From: Pelagophyceae sp. CCMP2097
Taxonomy: Eukaryota; Sar; Pelagophyceae
Assembly (NCBI GenBank): GCA_026770575.1
Contig: MU657212.1
Location: 242,970 to 283,359, forward strand
Reading direction: 5' to 3'
Length of the DNA stretch: 40,390 bases
This document shows positions 9,834 through 19,666 of the stretch, piece after piece. The notes beneath the pieces were generated by a model. That model did not search any database. It saw only the letters and a program-made list of their open reading frames with translations, and had not been told where the DNA came from. Within the stretch, counting starts at the first letter, position 1. Every line of letters begins with the position of its first letter. Made by a program: the position numbers and the translations under genes.

Positions 9834-10830
9834 TCCCCGTCGCCCACAGATTTGAAAATAAGCCCGCTGGTCTCCAGAGACATGTAGGACGCCTCGGACC
9901 GATTTTTTCAACGGCACGGAGGCGAGACGCGGTGCGCGATGACCAACATAGATCGCTATAAATTCAAATCCGGGATTTGCTGGATGTCGATTTGCCTTAT
10001 TTGGTACAGCCGTGAGGTCGCTATCGAAAACTCATTGTAAAACTTGAACTTTCATGCATCCGCATGCCCGTCATATGACATCCGATGTGTGTTTACTGCA
10101 CAGTCTGAGTCTGAATCAAATTTTTATTATTGAGACAAGGAGAGCTGTGAGCAAGATAAGGTTTGAGTCGCAAGCATCTCGCCGTCGCGCCGCTTGTCGC
10201 GATCCGACTCGGCGCGCACGGAGCCGTCGCGAAGCACATCGCGGGCCGGCTCGGCCAGTTTTTTTAGACACACCCTCTTTGAGAACATACGCCCATTTTT
10301 GAGGCACCACACCGCGTGAACGACACCGGTTCCTTGAAACCCTAAGGTTTCTATCGGATGGGCCTCGCCTCCCCAAGCGATGAAGCCCTTAAGTTTCTAA
10401 GGAACCGCCCCCCCCCGCAGTCTCGGCCGTATATATACCGGAACGTCGGCTGCCTCTTGGATCAGTTGGTTATCTCACCCCCTCGAGACGAACGAGGGCC
10501 CCAAAGCTACCTTCGGCCTGCAGCCTTACGAGTCTGAACTTCAATGCGAACGGTCTTGCACTTGCAATCTTTGCATCGAATAAGGTCGAAAATTGGAATC
10601 TGGCAACCGTTCCGAAAACGTTGTTTAGCGATATTTTTAAACCTCCGAGTGGGCTAAGCTGGTAGTGGGCCGGGTAGCGCCGGGTCCGAGAATCACTCGG
10701 AAATGCCCGATATTTCCCTCATTTTCGCGTTAATACACAAGCATACCCGAGTTTACCCGGCGCGTCCTGACATAGCCTTCCGCAGGTGGGTGGGGGTTGT
10801 GGGTGATGGCTTGTGTGTGGGTGTGTATGT
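9834..10830. other. gene-free stretch
   Basis: No ORF with protein-like composition or recognisable motif. A gtatatatacc motif followed by ggaacg lies at 10430-10446 and resembles the motif inside the 86-bp repeats at 13318 and 13628. An 8-10 nt C-run lies near 10408. The remainder has lower GC than the flanking genes. Confidence 0.4.
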
Positions 10831-10858
10831 GGGGGGGGGGGGGGGGGGGGGGCCCCCC

Positions 10859-10949
<91 letters not shown>
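10831..10949. repeat. 119-nt G-tract with embedded C8
   Basis: The sequence is 22 G, then 8 C (10853-10860), then 89 G. It is preceded by a GT-rich run and followed by tcgccagaccccccc. The tract could form G-quadruplexes, or a hairpin around the C8 block. Its true length is uncertain because such tracts are error-prone in sequencing and assembly. The poly-glycine and poly-proline frames here are not genes. Confidence 0.85.
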
Positions 10950-10950
<1 letters not shown>

Positions 10951-11963
10951 CGCCAGACCCCCCCCTTTGGCTCCAAGAGAAAATCGGCACCATGAACAGG
11001 CTGTTAAGCTTAATTAGCTTCCTGAACTCGGCCTATCGGCGAAGGGTCCGGGCTTTCTTCTGCGCTTCGGCTACGGGGCTAGGGATGCAGGGGACGGCCT
11101 TAAGATATTAAATTTTAAAGTGCTTGGGCGCGTGGGTTATGTGCCCCATTGCTACGGGTTTCGAGGTTCGATATTGAAACTGCACACCGGAATGTCAGAA
11201 AACTCATCGCAGATTCATTAAAATTTCAGACAAACTCGCCGAGATTGCATGTCTCAAAGTTTAAAATCCCCCTCCACTTCCCCTGAATCTCGGTGATGCG
11301 CAGCAAGCAACTTCCAAAGAAACAGGGACCCGAAGACGAAATCAGCGTCCCCGCGACCCTGGGACTCAAAGTCTGGTCTGATGCTTCTTATCGAGACTCG
11401 AAACAGCAGAACTCCGGGGAACGAGAATTTCCCGGCTCTCATACTCGGGAAGCTCGGGGAACAATCTGACTAGGCCAGGAGAAGGTCCCTCGGGACTGGA
11501 CATCCTGTGATTTTTATGACATTGCTTGCTTTAGATCCACCCTTCTGGTGGATTTACCACTCAGCTCTTCAGTACTATAATCGGTTCCGTCAATAATATG
11601 TTTCTCGGTTTAGTTTTGAGAGTGTGAGCGCAGTCGATCTCCAATATTCCCGTTGCCTCGGAACTGGTTGCGGGTGCCCATGAACTATAGCTTCTGCAAA
11701 ATACCGTTTGTTCCCCCGACTCCGGTGGCCCGCGCGTGAAGCATTTCTTGCTCCGCGCGTTTCCCTTGATCGGGCTTTTCTCGGTCCACAGCCAACCGCT
11801 TTCGTCGCTCCTTGGGGCCAACGATCCGCGCCGAGGTCCGTCGCGGGCGACGTCGCTCCCGCGCACGCCCGCGCGCCCCGTTGCCATCTACCAAGGCTTC
11901 CTTCATCACAGGCGAGTACTGTTTTTCAGTCCGTTGGACGGCCGTTACATTACATTACACAAG
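10950..11963. other. gene-free stretch after the G-tract
   Basis: It begins with the inverted copy of the 8562 repeat (10966-11010). After that I see no recognisable gene. A variant of the ggctctcagactcggaagctcgg repeat occurs once near 11434-11461. The 11561-11910 interval is open on both strands but shows no family motif. Confidence 0.4.
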
Positions 11964-12500
11964 AGTTCCCCGGGGCTCTCAGACTCGGAAGCTCGGGGAA
12001 GAAGAGTTCCTCGGGGCGGGGAGCATCGCGGCTGCGGCCCGCTGCGAACGTCTGCGAACGTCTGCGAGCGTCTGCAAACGCCTGCGGACGTCTGCAGACC
12101 GGGGAACAGGCTTTTATCAGACTCGGAAGCTCGGGGGTCTCTTGTAGGCAGCTCTGCGGAGCGGCTCTGCGGGGCGGCCGTGATAAGAACACCGCCATGA
12201 TCACTGCGGTGCGCCAGTAGCTGGTGGCTTAGGTCGCCTACAACACGCAGGGCGAAGTATTTCCGCGTCTGCGAATCTGCCAGCGTCTGCCAGCGTCTGC
12301 GAGCCTGCGTGCGCCTGGAAACCTAGGGGAAGAAGAGTTCCCCGGGGCTCTCAGACTCGGAAGCCTCGGGGGCGGGGAGCATCGCAGCTGCGGCCTGCTG
12401 GAAACCCTTCGTCTAGACGTCTGTGAGTCTGCGAGCGCCTGTGAACCTAGCGGAACAAGAGCTTCGCGGGGCTCTCAGACTCGGAAACTCGGGGAAGTAG
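11964..12500. repeat. minisatellite and interspersed 27-bp repeats
   Basis: The phrase ctctcagactcggaagctcg recurs with small changes at about 11976, 12116, 12346 and 12473. Between the copies lie short arrays of the 10-mer cgtctgcgaa and its variants (12045-12098, 12265-12310 and 12415-12440). No reading frame persists through the array. Confidence 0.6.
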
Positions 12501-12517
12501 AGTTCTACGCGCACAGG

Positions 12518-12645
12518 GCTCTGCGTGGCGGCTCTGCGGGGCGACTCTGCGGGGCGGCTCTGCGGGGTGGCTCTGTGGGGCGGCTCTGCGGGGTGGATCT
12601 GTGGGGCGGCGGCTCTGCGGGGCGGCTCTGCAGGGCGGCTCTGTG
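12518..12645. repeat. tandem GGCTCTGCGGGGC array
   Basis: A unit of about 14-15 bp (ggctctgcggggc with variants) is repeated eight or nine times. The minus-strand translation is proline/alanine/arginine low complexity. This is a simple minisatellite. Confidence 0.75.
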
Positions 12646-12804
12646 CTTGAGACGGGGCAGCCGACGGGGCTGTGGCCGCCTTCCCGCGGCTCGCCCCGCG
12701 AAGCCCTGGGGGCGGCTTTGCGACGCCAAATTGGGGAGACTGGGCCGGATCGGGTCGGATGCTGGGCTGGGTCGGATCGAACGGCTTCGGGGCCGTATAC
12801 GCAC

Positions 12805-12975
12805 ATGAGCCGCGTCCGCAACTTCGGCAAGTGCGTCTTCCTACAAAAACTCCGCGTGGACACGGTGAAGAAGTTTCGGTTGGACGCGGACCTGGTCGCG
12901 GATTGGCACCGGCTGCAGGCGCTCAAGCAGGCGACGAAGCTCGCGCACCCGATCCCCGAGGACGACACCGCGTGA
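12805..12975 (+). CDS. small hypothetical ORF (56 aa)
   Basis: ATG 12805 to TGA 12975 encodes MSRVRNFGKCVFLQKLRVD and continues to the end PIPEDDTA. The composition is protein-like, with mixed charged and hydrophobic residues, unlike the repeats on both sides. I do not recognise a family. It could be a fragment of an older gene or a terminal exon. The phrase gggtcggatcgaacggc just upstream (about 12770) recurs at about 13245. Confidence 0.3.
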   Translation: MSRVRNFGKCVFLQKLRVDTVKKFRLDADLVADWHRLQALKQATKLAHPIPEDDTA

Positions 12976-13317
12976 CTGCGGGCGAGACGGCGTGCGGCGG
13001 TGTGTCGCGCCTTTCAGAATTTTCCGCCGCAGCAGCAGCAAGCAGCAAGCAGCAGCAGCAGCAGGTGCAGCACCACGACGCGGTGAAGACTGAGATGCCG
13101 GCGGACGCGACGCAGCGTAAGGCTGGACGTAAGAAACGAAGTGGAGCTCCGGGGGCGTCTATACGTCGAACGACTGCGACCTGGGGGGGGGGGGCTGGGG
13201 GGGGGCGTGGGCGCAGCAGGGGCCTGGGGAGGCTGGGCCGGGTCGGGTCGGATCGAACGGCCCTGAAATTATACCGGACCTTAGGACAAGGCTTCGGACA
13301 TTGTCGAGGACATGGAG

Positions 13318-13403
13318 CGTAATGACCCGCTGGGGGCAAAAGGGGATTCACCGGATCATTATCTTTGGAGGTGATTGTGGGGCCCGGTATATATACCGCA
13401 ACG
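13318..13403. repeat. 86-bp repeat with TATA motif, copy 1
   Basis: The unit from cgtaatgacccgctgggggc to ggtatatataccgcaacg recurs at 13628-13713 with two mismatches by eye. The two copies are exactly 310 bp apart. Only the second copy abuts a tRNA-like B-box segment; here a different sequence precedes the unit. Confidence 0.8.
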
Positions 13404-13597
13404 CATCCCCACGCGCATACCGCAGGAACGGGAGGTTTAGCGTGGAGAAAGGCAAAATACGATAATGCACCGGGCCTTGGTCCGGCTCCGGTGGCGGCCT
13501 TACTGCAGGTCTTGAACCTGTTGCCGCGGGGCGGGCTTACTGCGTGTCTTGGACACGTGGCCGCTGGGGAATGGAGGCTTACCAGGGTAACACTCGC

Positions 13598-13713
13598 CAA
13601 AATCGAGCCCCCTGCGGGAATCGAACCCGTAATGACCCGCTGGGGGCAAAAGGGGATTCACCGGATCATTATCCTTCGAGGTGATTGTGGGGCCCGGTAT
13701 ATATACCGCAACG
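13598..13713 (-). ncRNA. possible Pol III-type small RNA unit
   Basis: Read on the minus strand: a palindromic TATA-like box, ggtatatatacc (13696-13707), then about 70 bp later ggttcgattcc (complement of 13617-13627), which matches the tRNA B-box/T-arm consensus. A TTTT run (complement of 13599-13602) follows. A 12-bp near-perfect hairpin (gcccccagcggg with cccgcagggggc) encloses the B box. A complete tRNA cloverleaf cannot be drawn: the T-stem has a mismatch and there is no convincing D arm or anticodon arm. It may be a tRNA-derived element or an unusual small RNA gene. The TATA side is the second copy of the 86-bp repeat. Confidence 0.35.
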
Positions 13714-13745
13714 TGGAGACCCTTGGAACCCGGGCCCATAAAACT

Positions 13746-14300
13746 CAGTTTAAGAACCGGCTAATAAGCGGAAAAAAATCAGTCGCCCGGCGACGCCGTT
13801 GTTTGCGGTTTTAACGCTGCCAGGGGACGCGCCTGGGTCCCCTCCTTCCACCCCCAAATCAAGGCGCCCGTGGAAGACCTCTTGAGAGAAATCTAGCATA
13901 GGCAGAGTCCGGACCGACCATCGGTTCTAAAATAAATGCCGGTCAGATTAAGAACCGGGCCCTGAAGCCGGATAATATCCCAACATGGAATTTGATAGTT
14001 TTTAATTGGGTCTTATAAGTGCCTTATTGAGATATTGAATGTCGTTTGTCGATTTTTTCGTCGGTTCTTTTAGAGTAAAGGTCAATTTAAGAACCTGGTC
14101 AATTTAAGAACCGACGAAAAAATCGACAAAAGACGTTCAATATCTCAATAAAGCATCCTCACAGAGGTCCTCCGCGGACGCCATGATTTGGGGGTGGGTG
14201 GAGGGGACCCAGACGCGCCCCCTGGCAGCGTCAAAACCGCAAACAACGGCGTCGCCGGGCCGCTGATTTTTTTTTCACTTAGCCGGTTCTTAAATTGACC
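13746..14300. mobile_element. nested fold-back element, ~145-bp terminal arms
   Basis: The outer arms 13746-13890 and about 14157-14300 are inverted copies. Both, read from outside in, go tttaagaaccggcta, then gcccggcgacgccgttgttt, then gacgctgccagggg-type sequence, then cctccgngga. Inside lies a second inverted repeat, 14022-14070 and 14104-14153 (ttattgagatattgaat; cgattttttcgtcggttct). The motif (t)ttaagaaccgg recurs at the arm ends and at several internal and flanking points. There is no ORF. It fits a MITE or fold-back transposon with a second hairpin inserted or duplicated in its loop. Confidence 0.75.
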
Positions 14301-14344
14301 TTTACTCTATATAAAATGGACCTGGTTCTTAATCTGATTTTTAT

Positions 14345-14383
14345 TCTAGGAATTCCTAGGAACCCTAAGTTAGGAATTCCTAG
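14345..14383. repeat. TAGGAATTCCTA palindrome pair
   Basis: Two palindromes, taggaattcctagg and ttaggaattcctag, are separated by aaccctaag. The same palindrome clusters at 25139-25260 and occurs once inside the first ferroportin intron at 27571. Confidence 0.7.
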
Positions 14384-14418
14384 TATCACGGGCAAAGACG
14401 ACACATGAATCATTCCGC

Positions 14419-14572
14419 ATAAAACTCGTCGACGACACACCGCGCCCGAAAAACTCGGGCGCATAAAACTCGGCGCGAGAAAACTCGAAGCCAAAAACTC
14501 GAGGCTCAAAAAACTCGAGGCTCAAAACTCTAATTTGGCGTTTAGCAGGATCGTATTAAATCTATTAACCTC
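14419..14572. repeat. AAACTCG array, left inverted repeat
   Basis: About eight aaaactcg units are spaced through 14419-14530, some framed by palindromic flanks (gcgcccga before and tcgggcgc after). From 14491 the sequence ccaaaaactcgaggctcaaa to ggcgtttagcaggatc is an inverted copy of 17235-17309. The two therefore bound a 2.8-kb interval in inverted orientation. Confidence 0.7.
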
Positions 14573-14638
14573 GCTTTAGCGATATGACCCCATCCACTGG
14601 CACTCACAGTGAAACAAAGAGACAGAGTTGTTTTTCGC

Positions 14639-14998
14639 AATAAGCCGAAAATACAGGCTTATTGAGCCTTTGGGTAACTAATAAACTCCTTTTCGGGTAC
14701 TTATTAAGATATTGTGAAGATTTGATAACGAACGATGGGGCGTCCTATAGGACGTTTTTTTTTATGATTGCGCTCGCAACCGCCCTGGAAGTCGGTGGCA
14801 TGGCGCTGGCAACGCATAGGCCCATCTTCTTGGCTCTCTAGAGGCACGTATTGGCTTTTTATACGAAGCACCCACACGGGAATGACAAGTCTCTTGATAA
14901 AATGTCGGAACGGTCTCTACTCAAGGTCAATTCCGGCTAGAGGGTGCCCATGGCTACCTCCTGCCGCGATGGAGTAGAGACCGTTCGACAATTTGACC
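14639..14998. repeat. 360-bp dispersed repeat with hairpins, copy 2
   Basis: This is the second copy of the 9471-9833 repeat, of almost equal length. Its 3' stem is a perfect 15-bp pair, gaacggtctctactc (14908-14922) with gagtagagaccgttc (14972-14986), while copy 1 uses a different paired sequence. The inner stems cgtcc...ggacg (near 14742) and caag-tct-cttg (near 14886) are perfect here, where copy 1 has wobble pairs. See copy 1 for interpretation. Confidence 0.65.
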
Positions 14999-15279
14999 GA
15001 GTTACGACCATAGCTACCTTGGTGGTCTTGTAGGGGCGCGCAGTGCCCCTAGAGCAAATGTTTTGGGGCTGCGCAGAGACCAGACACGAGGCCGTACGAC
15101 GGCACCGAAATCAGCTCCATAGCTTCCACTGTCAGCGCGGACAAGACGTCCCAAGTTGCATATTATTATGTGCGAGGTCAATGTATTTTCGGCGCCGAAT
15201 CACGGCAGCCACTGGCACCCGTGACAGTTTCCCTCACTGGCCCCTCGAGGTCTCAGGTAGACTCCCTCAGGCTGGGTCC

Positions 15280-15831
15280 CAGGATTACGGTTGTTTGCCA
15301 GGGTAGGTACCACAGTTTTAGGTGAGTACGTTATTTGGGAGGGTACGTGGGTACGTCGACGGCCGGCAACGACGAGGGGCCCTGGGGGTACGTGGGTACG
15401 TCGGCCCCCGTCAGATGCCCGTCCCCGAAAAAATCGCCCGCTCCGAGACCCGAAAAAATCGCTTCGGCGAAGTGTGGAAAACCCGGAGCACGCACAACGG
15501 GTGCCTTCCCAGTGGGTGGCCATGCTGCGGACCGCGCTCGGAGCGTTCGATTGCTCGCGCCTGTGGGCTCGCCGCTTCGGTCCGATGGCCCTGTCGGGGT
15601 GCACCGAGCTAGTGCTCGGAAATCAGTGCCCGCAGAGCTCCCTTCGTCGAAGCCTCTCGTAAGATTTGATATATTCCTTCAAATCAGCGTTAAGGTAAGC
15701 AAGGCGCGTCGGGGTACGTGGGTACGTCGCCGGGGAGCGGCGGCAACGAAAGGTGGGGGTACGCGGGTACGTCAAAAGCCCATTTGCGAAAACTGTCGTA
15801 CCTAGTACCCTGGCAAACAACCGTAATCCAG
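15280..15831. mobile_element. MITE-like element with ~42-bp terminal inverted repeats
   Basis: The left end (15280-15320, caggattacggttgtttgcc to cacagtttta) is inverted at the right end (15789-15831, aaaactgtcgtacc to aaccgtaatccag). Two direct copies of gggtacgtgggtacgtcg lie near each end (15341, 15386, 15713, 15758). The interior has no recognisable transposase. It probably depends on an enzyme encoded elsewhere. The exact target duplication is not clear. Confidence 0.7.
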
Positions 15832-17234
15832 TCTAGTTGGCAACCTGGGCAGAGTCTTCGACGGCGCCTCCTCGGCGGCACCGTCTCACCAAGGCCTGCA
15901 CAGTGAGTATCGAGGCCGTCCGAATCATCTATGTAAAAAGTCGGAGTCGACGGTTGTCGGAACGGGCAAAGTCGGGGCTGCGATGAGCTCGGCACGCGGT
16001 GGGCTCGGCACGGCATGGTGGTGGTGACCAGCGGTGTGGACATAGGATGGGCGGGCGGTGGTGGCCGCTTGGAATTGTCCTCAGGCCTTCTCGGATTTCA
16101 CTTCGGGCTGCGGCGCTGCTGGAGCCGGCGGCGCCAGCACGTGCGCACGCAGCGCGCAATCACATCGATGATGTGCCGCTGGTCTTGCTTGGCCCGGCGC
16201 ATTGCGACGTAATTGACGTGCTCCGTGATGCTCCTGGCGATCGAGCCGCAGTCGCCCTGGGAGGTGGACCCGTTGGACCCAGCCGAGCGCGCAGCGTGCG
16301 ACACTCTCGTCGCGTCGATGGGCAGCATGACGCCCATGGAGACGTACGTCGTGATGCGAGGCGAGACACACCGTCTCGTCGACGCTCGACTCTGAGAACG
16401 ACGCGACGACGGGAATCATAACTTATAAGGTTTCATCTTTATACAGTCTCATCTCCCTGACCAAGGGGTGTTCGCGCACGAGCGCCGCGAAGGGTGCCGC
16501 CAGGGAGGGCGCCGCCAAGGGGATGCCGCCGAGGACACCGTCAAGATCACGGTCGTAGGCACCATCGAGACCGCGCGCAAGGGAATTGCGACATGGCACG
16601 GCCGAGTCCGCTGCCGAGGGGTGCACTACGATCATAGGAGATAGTGCCGCCCAAGGCCGCACGCATGCACGTCGAAGGCCGCACGCACACCATAGGCGCC
16701 GAGGATTGGCACCGCCGATGGGCTGCCGCTGAGAGGGTGCCGTAGAGGGCCCTGTCAGAGGATGCGCCCAGTGCGCAGGTGCGTATGCCGTCGAGGGCGC
16801 GCGCGCGGCGCGTAGCCTTCGTCGTCGACGTGCGCGACGGGTCCGGCACTGCGCTGTCCCACGCGCGCCGCACGCCACGTGGGGCGCTCCGATCCGCGCG
16901 CGTCGTCCAACGCCGCGGGTAGCCCCCGGGTTCCAACGACGGCGTAAGCATCTGCACGCCCGTGCGCGAGAGAGCGCCACCGATAGCCCAGGAGAGGGCG
17001 ACGAAGGCGCCGCCTGGGCCACCGATAGCCCAGGAGAGGGCGACGCCGAAGGCGCCTGCTATGGCACGACAAGCCCGTCTCCACGGCCACCACTGCGGCG
17101 CCACCACGGTGCGGCCACGGGCGCGGAGGGCGACGCTGCCGCCGGGTCGTGCGCGGGCGCCGCCGCCGCGCCCAGGGTGACCGTCCGGGCCGGGTTAGCC
17201 GACTGGTTAGCCGGGCCGTCGAAAACACTGTAAA
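15832..17234. other. repeat-bounded interval with weak ORFs
   Basis: No established gene. On the minus strand 16337..16098 reads MGVMLPIDATRVSHAARSAG and ends SLQQRRSPK-like (80 codons); on the plus strand the same DNA, from the ATG at 16228, reads MLLAIEPQSPWEVDPLD and ends at 16395. Both look protein-like, so composition cannot decide. An imperfect tandem repeat (caccgatagcccaggagagg...) lies at 16978-17065. The interval ends at the right inverted repeat next to the EF-hand gene. Confidence 0.35.
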
Positions 17235-17309
17235 GGATTTAATAGATCCTGCTAAACGCCAAATTTGAGTTTTGAGCTTCGAGTTTTTTGAAACTCGAGT
17301 TTTTGAATT
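17235..17309. repeat. right inverted repeat, partner of 14491-14572
   Basis: The reverse complement reads aaaaactcgagtttc, then caaatttggcgtttagcagg, then atctattaaat, matching 14491-14572 with few changes. It ends 30 bp before the ATG of the EF-hand gene, so that gene's promoter must lie in or beyond this repeat. Confidence 0.7.
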
Positions 17310-17338
17310 GTCGTTACGCCGTTAATTCGGAAGAAACG

Positions 17339-18453
17339 ATGGGCGTCGAGCAGTGGAGCCCGCCCAAGCCGCCGGCTCCGCTGCCGCGGCTGGGCGTCGG
17401 GCACGAGCCCGCGGGCCGCTTCGACTGCTTTTCCGACGGGACGCCGCCGCTCGGTAGCGCGCTGGCGGACGACGCCGTCGGCGCCCCGCAGGCGCGCCGG
17501 GCGCGCAGACAGCGGCAGGTCGTCGACCCGGACGTGATAAAAGTGCTGCACCGCAAGATGCAGGCCGCGGCTCAGCAGTCCTGCGGCCAGAACTGGAAGA
17601 CGCTGTTCTCGGACGCGGACCGCGACGCTTCTGAGACGCTGCAGCCAGACGAGTTGCGGGCGTTTGTGCGCGGCAAGTTGCGCGCCGGGCCCGCCGTCCT
17701 CTCCAACGACTCGATCGAACTCGTCTTCAAGTTCCTGGACCACGACTCGAGCGGCGCCATCGAAACAAACGAGTTTGAGCACTTCCTCCGCACGGGCGCG
17801 CCGGGCGGCGCGCCCAACGACGCCGCAAAGCCGGCCGCGCGCGGCCCAAAGGCGGACCGGCAAGTCGAGGCGAACCCAGACGCAGGCGCCGTGCGCCGGC
17901 GCGAGTGAGTCGGGCTCGGCGCTTCTCCCTCACAGCGCATCTCCCACGTCGACGGGTGTCTTCCGCCGCCGCCGCAGGTCCGCGAGAGCCGACTCGCGCG
18001 CCGCAGGTCCGATCGGCCGTTTTTGGCTGGGCACATGCGTGCGATCCGCACGGAGAACAAGCGTTCCGCGGCGTCAGCGCGGGAGAAGCTCGTCTTCGAG
18101 CTCGCGAAGCAGACCCACGCGGGCCTGGTGTCGGCGCTGGGCGTGCACTACGAGATGACTTCGATCGCAAACGTCATCCGCCTCGCTTTCCAGACGGAAA
18201 CGCTCGGAGCCGCAGACGTCGACGCGCTTCCAAACGCCGTGCGTCGGGCTGCTCGACAAAGGAAGACGCGGGTCGGAGCCTCGGATGCACCGCCCGAGGC
18301 CGGCCTCGACCGCATCGTTAGGCCGACGTGCGCAAGGCGCGCGACGTTCTCAAGAGCGTCCGGGCATACCATCTCAAGGAGGTCGCGGCCTTGCTCGAGG
18401 TGGACGTGCCCCTCGCGAGTACATGGGGGGCCGTCCGCCGCGACGCCCTGTGA
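17339..18453 (+). CDS. EF-hand protein with unknown C-terminal domain, 3 exons
   Basis: Join 17339..17904, 18007..18271, 18322..18453 (320 aa). The introns are 102 nt (GTGAGT...CGCAG, phase 2) and 50 nt (GTCGGA...GTTAG, phase 0). An EF-hand pair lies at about residues 80-150: the second loop, DHDSSGAIETNE, is canonical; the first, DADRDASETLQPDEL, is longer than 12 residues and probably binds Ca2+ poorly. The C-terminal 140 residues are helical (AREKLVFELAKQTHAGLV; VRAYHLKEVAALLEVDVP) and I do not recognise them. The 3' splice site of intron 1 is duplicated: gccgcaggtccg occurs at 17971 and 18001, 29-30 nt apart; only the second keeps the frame. There is no signal peptide; a cytosolic Ca2+-binding protein is likely. 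Confidence 0.75.
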
Positions 18454-19666
18454 CCCAACTAAACTCCCCGCAAGTCGCCCCGCTACCGCGTGCCCACTCG
18501 GTTGCGCAGCGCGGGTCTCGACCATTCCTTCTTGGTGGGGTCAAGTGGGGCAAACGACCAACGCTCAGTCGAAGTCGTCGGTGCGACCGACGTCCCCAGA
18601 GATACGCAAGGTGTAGTGGAAGAGTGTCTTTTATAGCATGATGAGACAACGGGTCGTGGAGCGGTACGCGCGCTCGACCGTGTCGTGCGCAGTCGAGGAT
18701 CGGTGCGTTGAAAGATATGCCTAAAGTGGCGTGTCTCGGCGGTGCTTCGGCCGTCGTCCCTGGTCGATCGTCTCCGACTGTGCTCAGAAATACCTCGATT
18801 ATAATCAACCCCTTTTTGAGGATTCAGACTCTCCCTATCATTGGAATTTAGAGGATTCATCCTTGCAGCGTCGCAGCTTTGAGGAACATGGACACTGCCA
18901 GGTGCCGTCTCCAAGAGAGAGGGCGGCCGCGCCCCGCGAAGTGCAAGAGCAGCGAGTTTGCTCTCGAATCGCCAGTCGATGATGTCGCTGGTTTTTGACG
19001 TCTTCTGGAACACACGTTCCGAGAAAAAAAAGGTCCTCGAAAGAGCGCGCGCGCGATCGCCTCGCAGCAACCAGTCGCATCGTAGAACACGCAATGGCAT
19101 GCAAGGCAGCGCGCGCAAGGACCTTGTTTTTTTCTCCTCGGTTTTGTCGTAGGAAGCAGTCTGCTGCAGCGGAGGCAGTGCACGAGCAATCCGCAGCGTG
19201 CGTGCTCCCTGAAGTGCATTTTTGGCGAAATGTGAGACAGATACCTCTCCTGAGTCGCTTACAAAAAAGCTGCCTCAGAGAGCGCGGCGGGCCCTGGACG
19301 GGAGCCGCCGTGTTTCCTAATGCAGCAAGCGGCGAAGATGAGCGGCGAATGCATGCACCCGTGTCCCGCGATGTGGTTCCTCGAGCTGGGGGCTTCTTGC
19401 GGCCATTCGATGGCCACGAGCTTTTTCGACCGACGTTCGACGTGGGCTCGGATGGGCGAGTCGCCCTTTGGGACCACGAGGGCGGCGCTTTGGAGACGCC
19501 CGCGGGGCCTCGAGCCTCGACTTTCTCTCTTGGAGAGGCTTGCCTGCGAGGCTTTGGCGGCTTGTCTTGGGTGGCTCGTCTGGGTTCTCCGTCGCCGAGG
19601 CCTTTGCGCCTCAGCGTTTCCCTTTCAGGGACGGCGACGGGCGAGTCGCACTTTTTGGAGGAGCAG
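18454..19666. other. intergenic and likely 5' region of the AP-3 beta gene
   Basis: No separate gene is supported. Long open frames on both strands (for example minus 18838-19686) have no family motif. A good acceptor-like site, ccctttcag, at 19621-19629 and a conserved-looking stretch just before the ATG at 19667 (GESHFLEEQ) suggest that the AP-3 beta coding sequence begins further upstream in a short exon that I could not identify. Confidence 0.4.

Noticed and set aside
10703..11017. Poly-glycine and poly-proline ORFs
   Set aside because: They are translations of the homopolymeric G/C tract.
12000..12650. CRISPR-like array
   Set aside because: The repeats are degenerate, unit lengths vary and spacers are themselves repetitive. 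The window is eukaryotic.
13598..13660. Complete tRNA gene
   Set aside because: There is a perfect B box and a T run, but the T-stem has a mismatch and no D arm, anticodon arm or 7-bp acceptor stem of correct spacing could be drawn.
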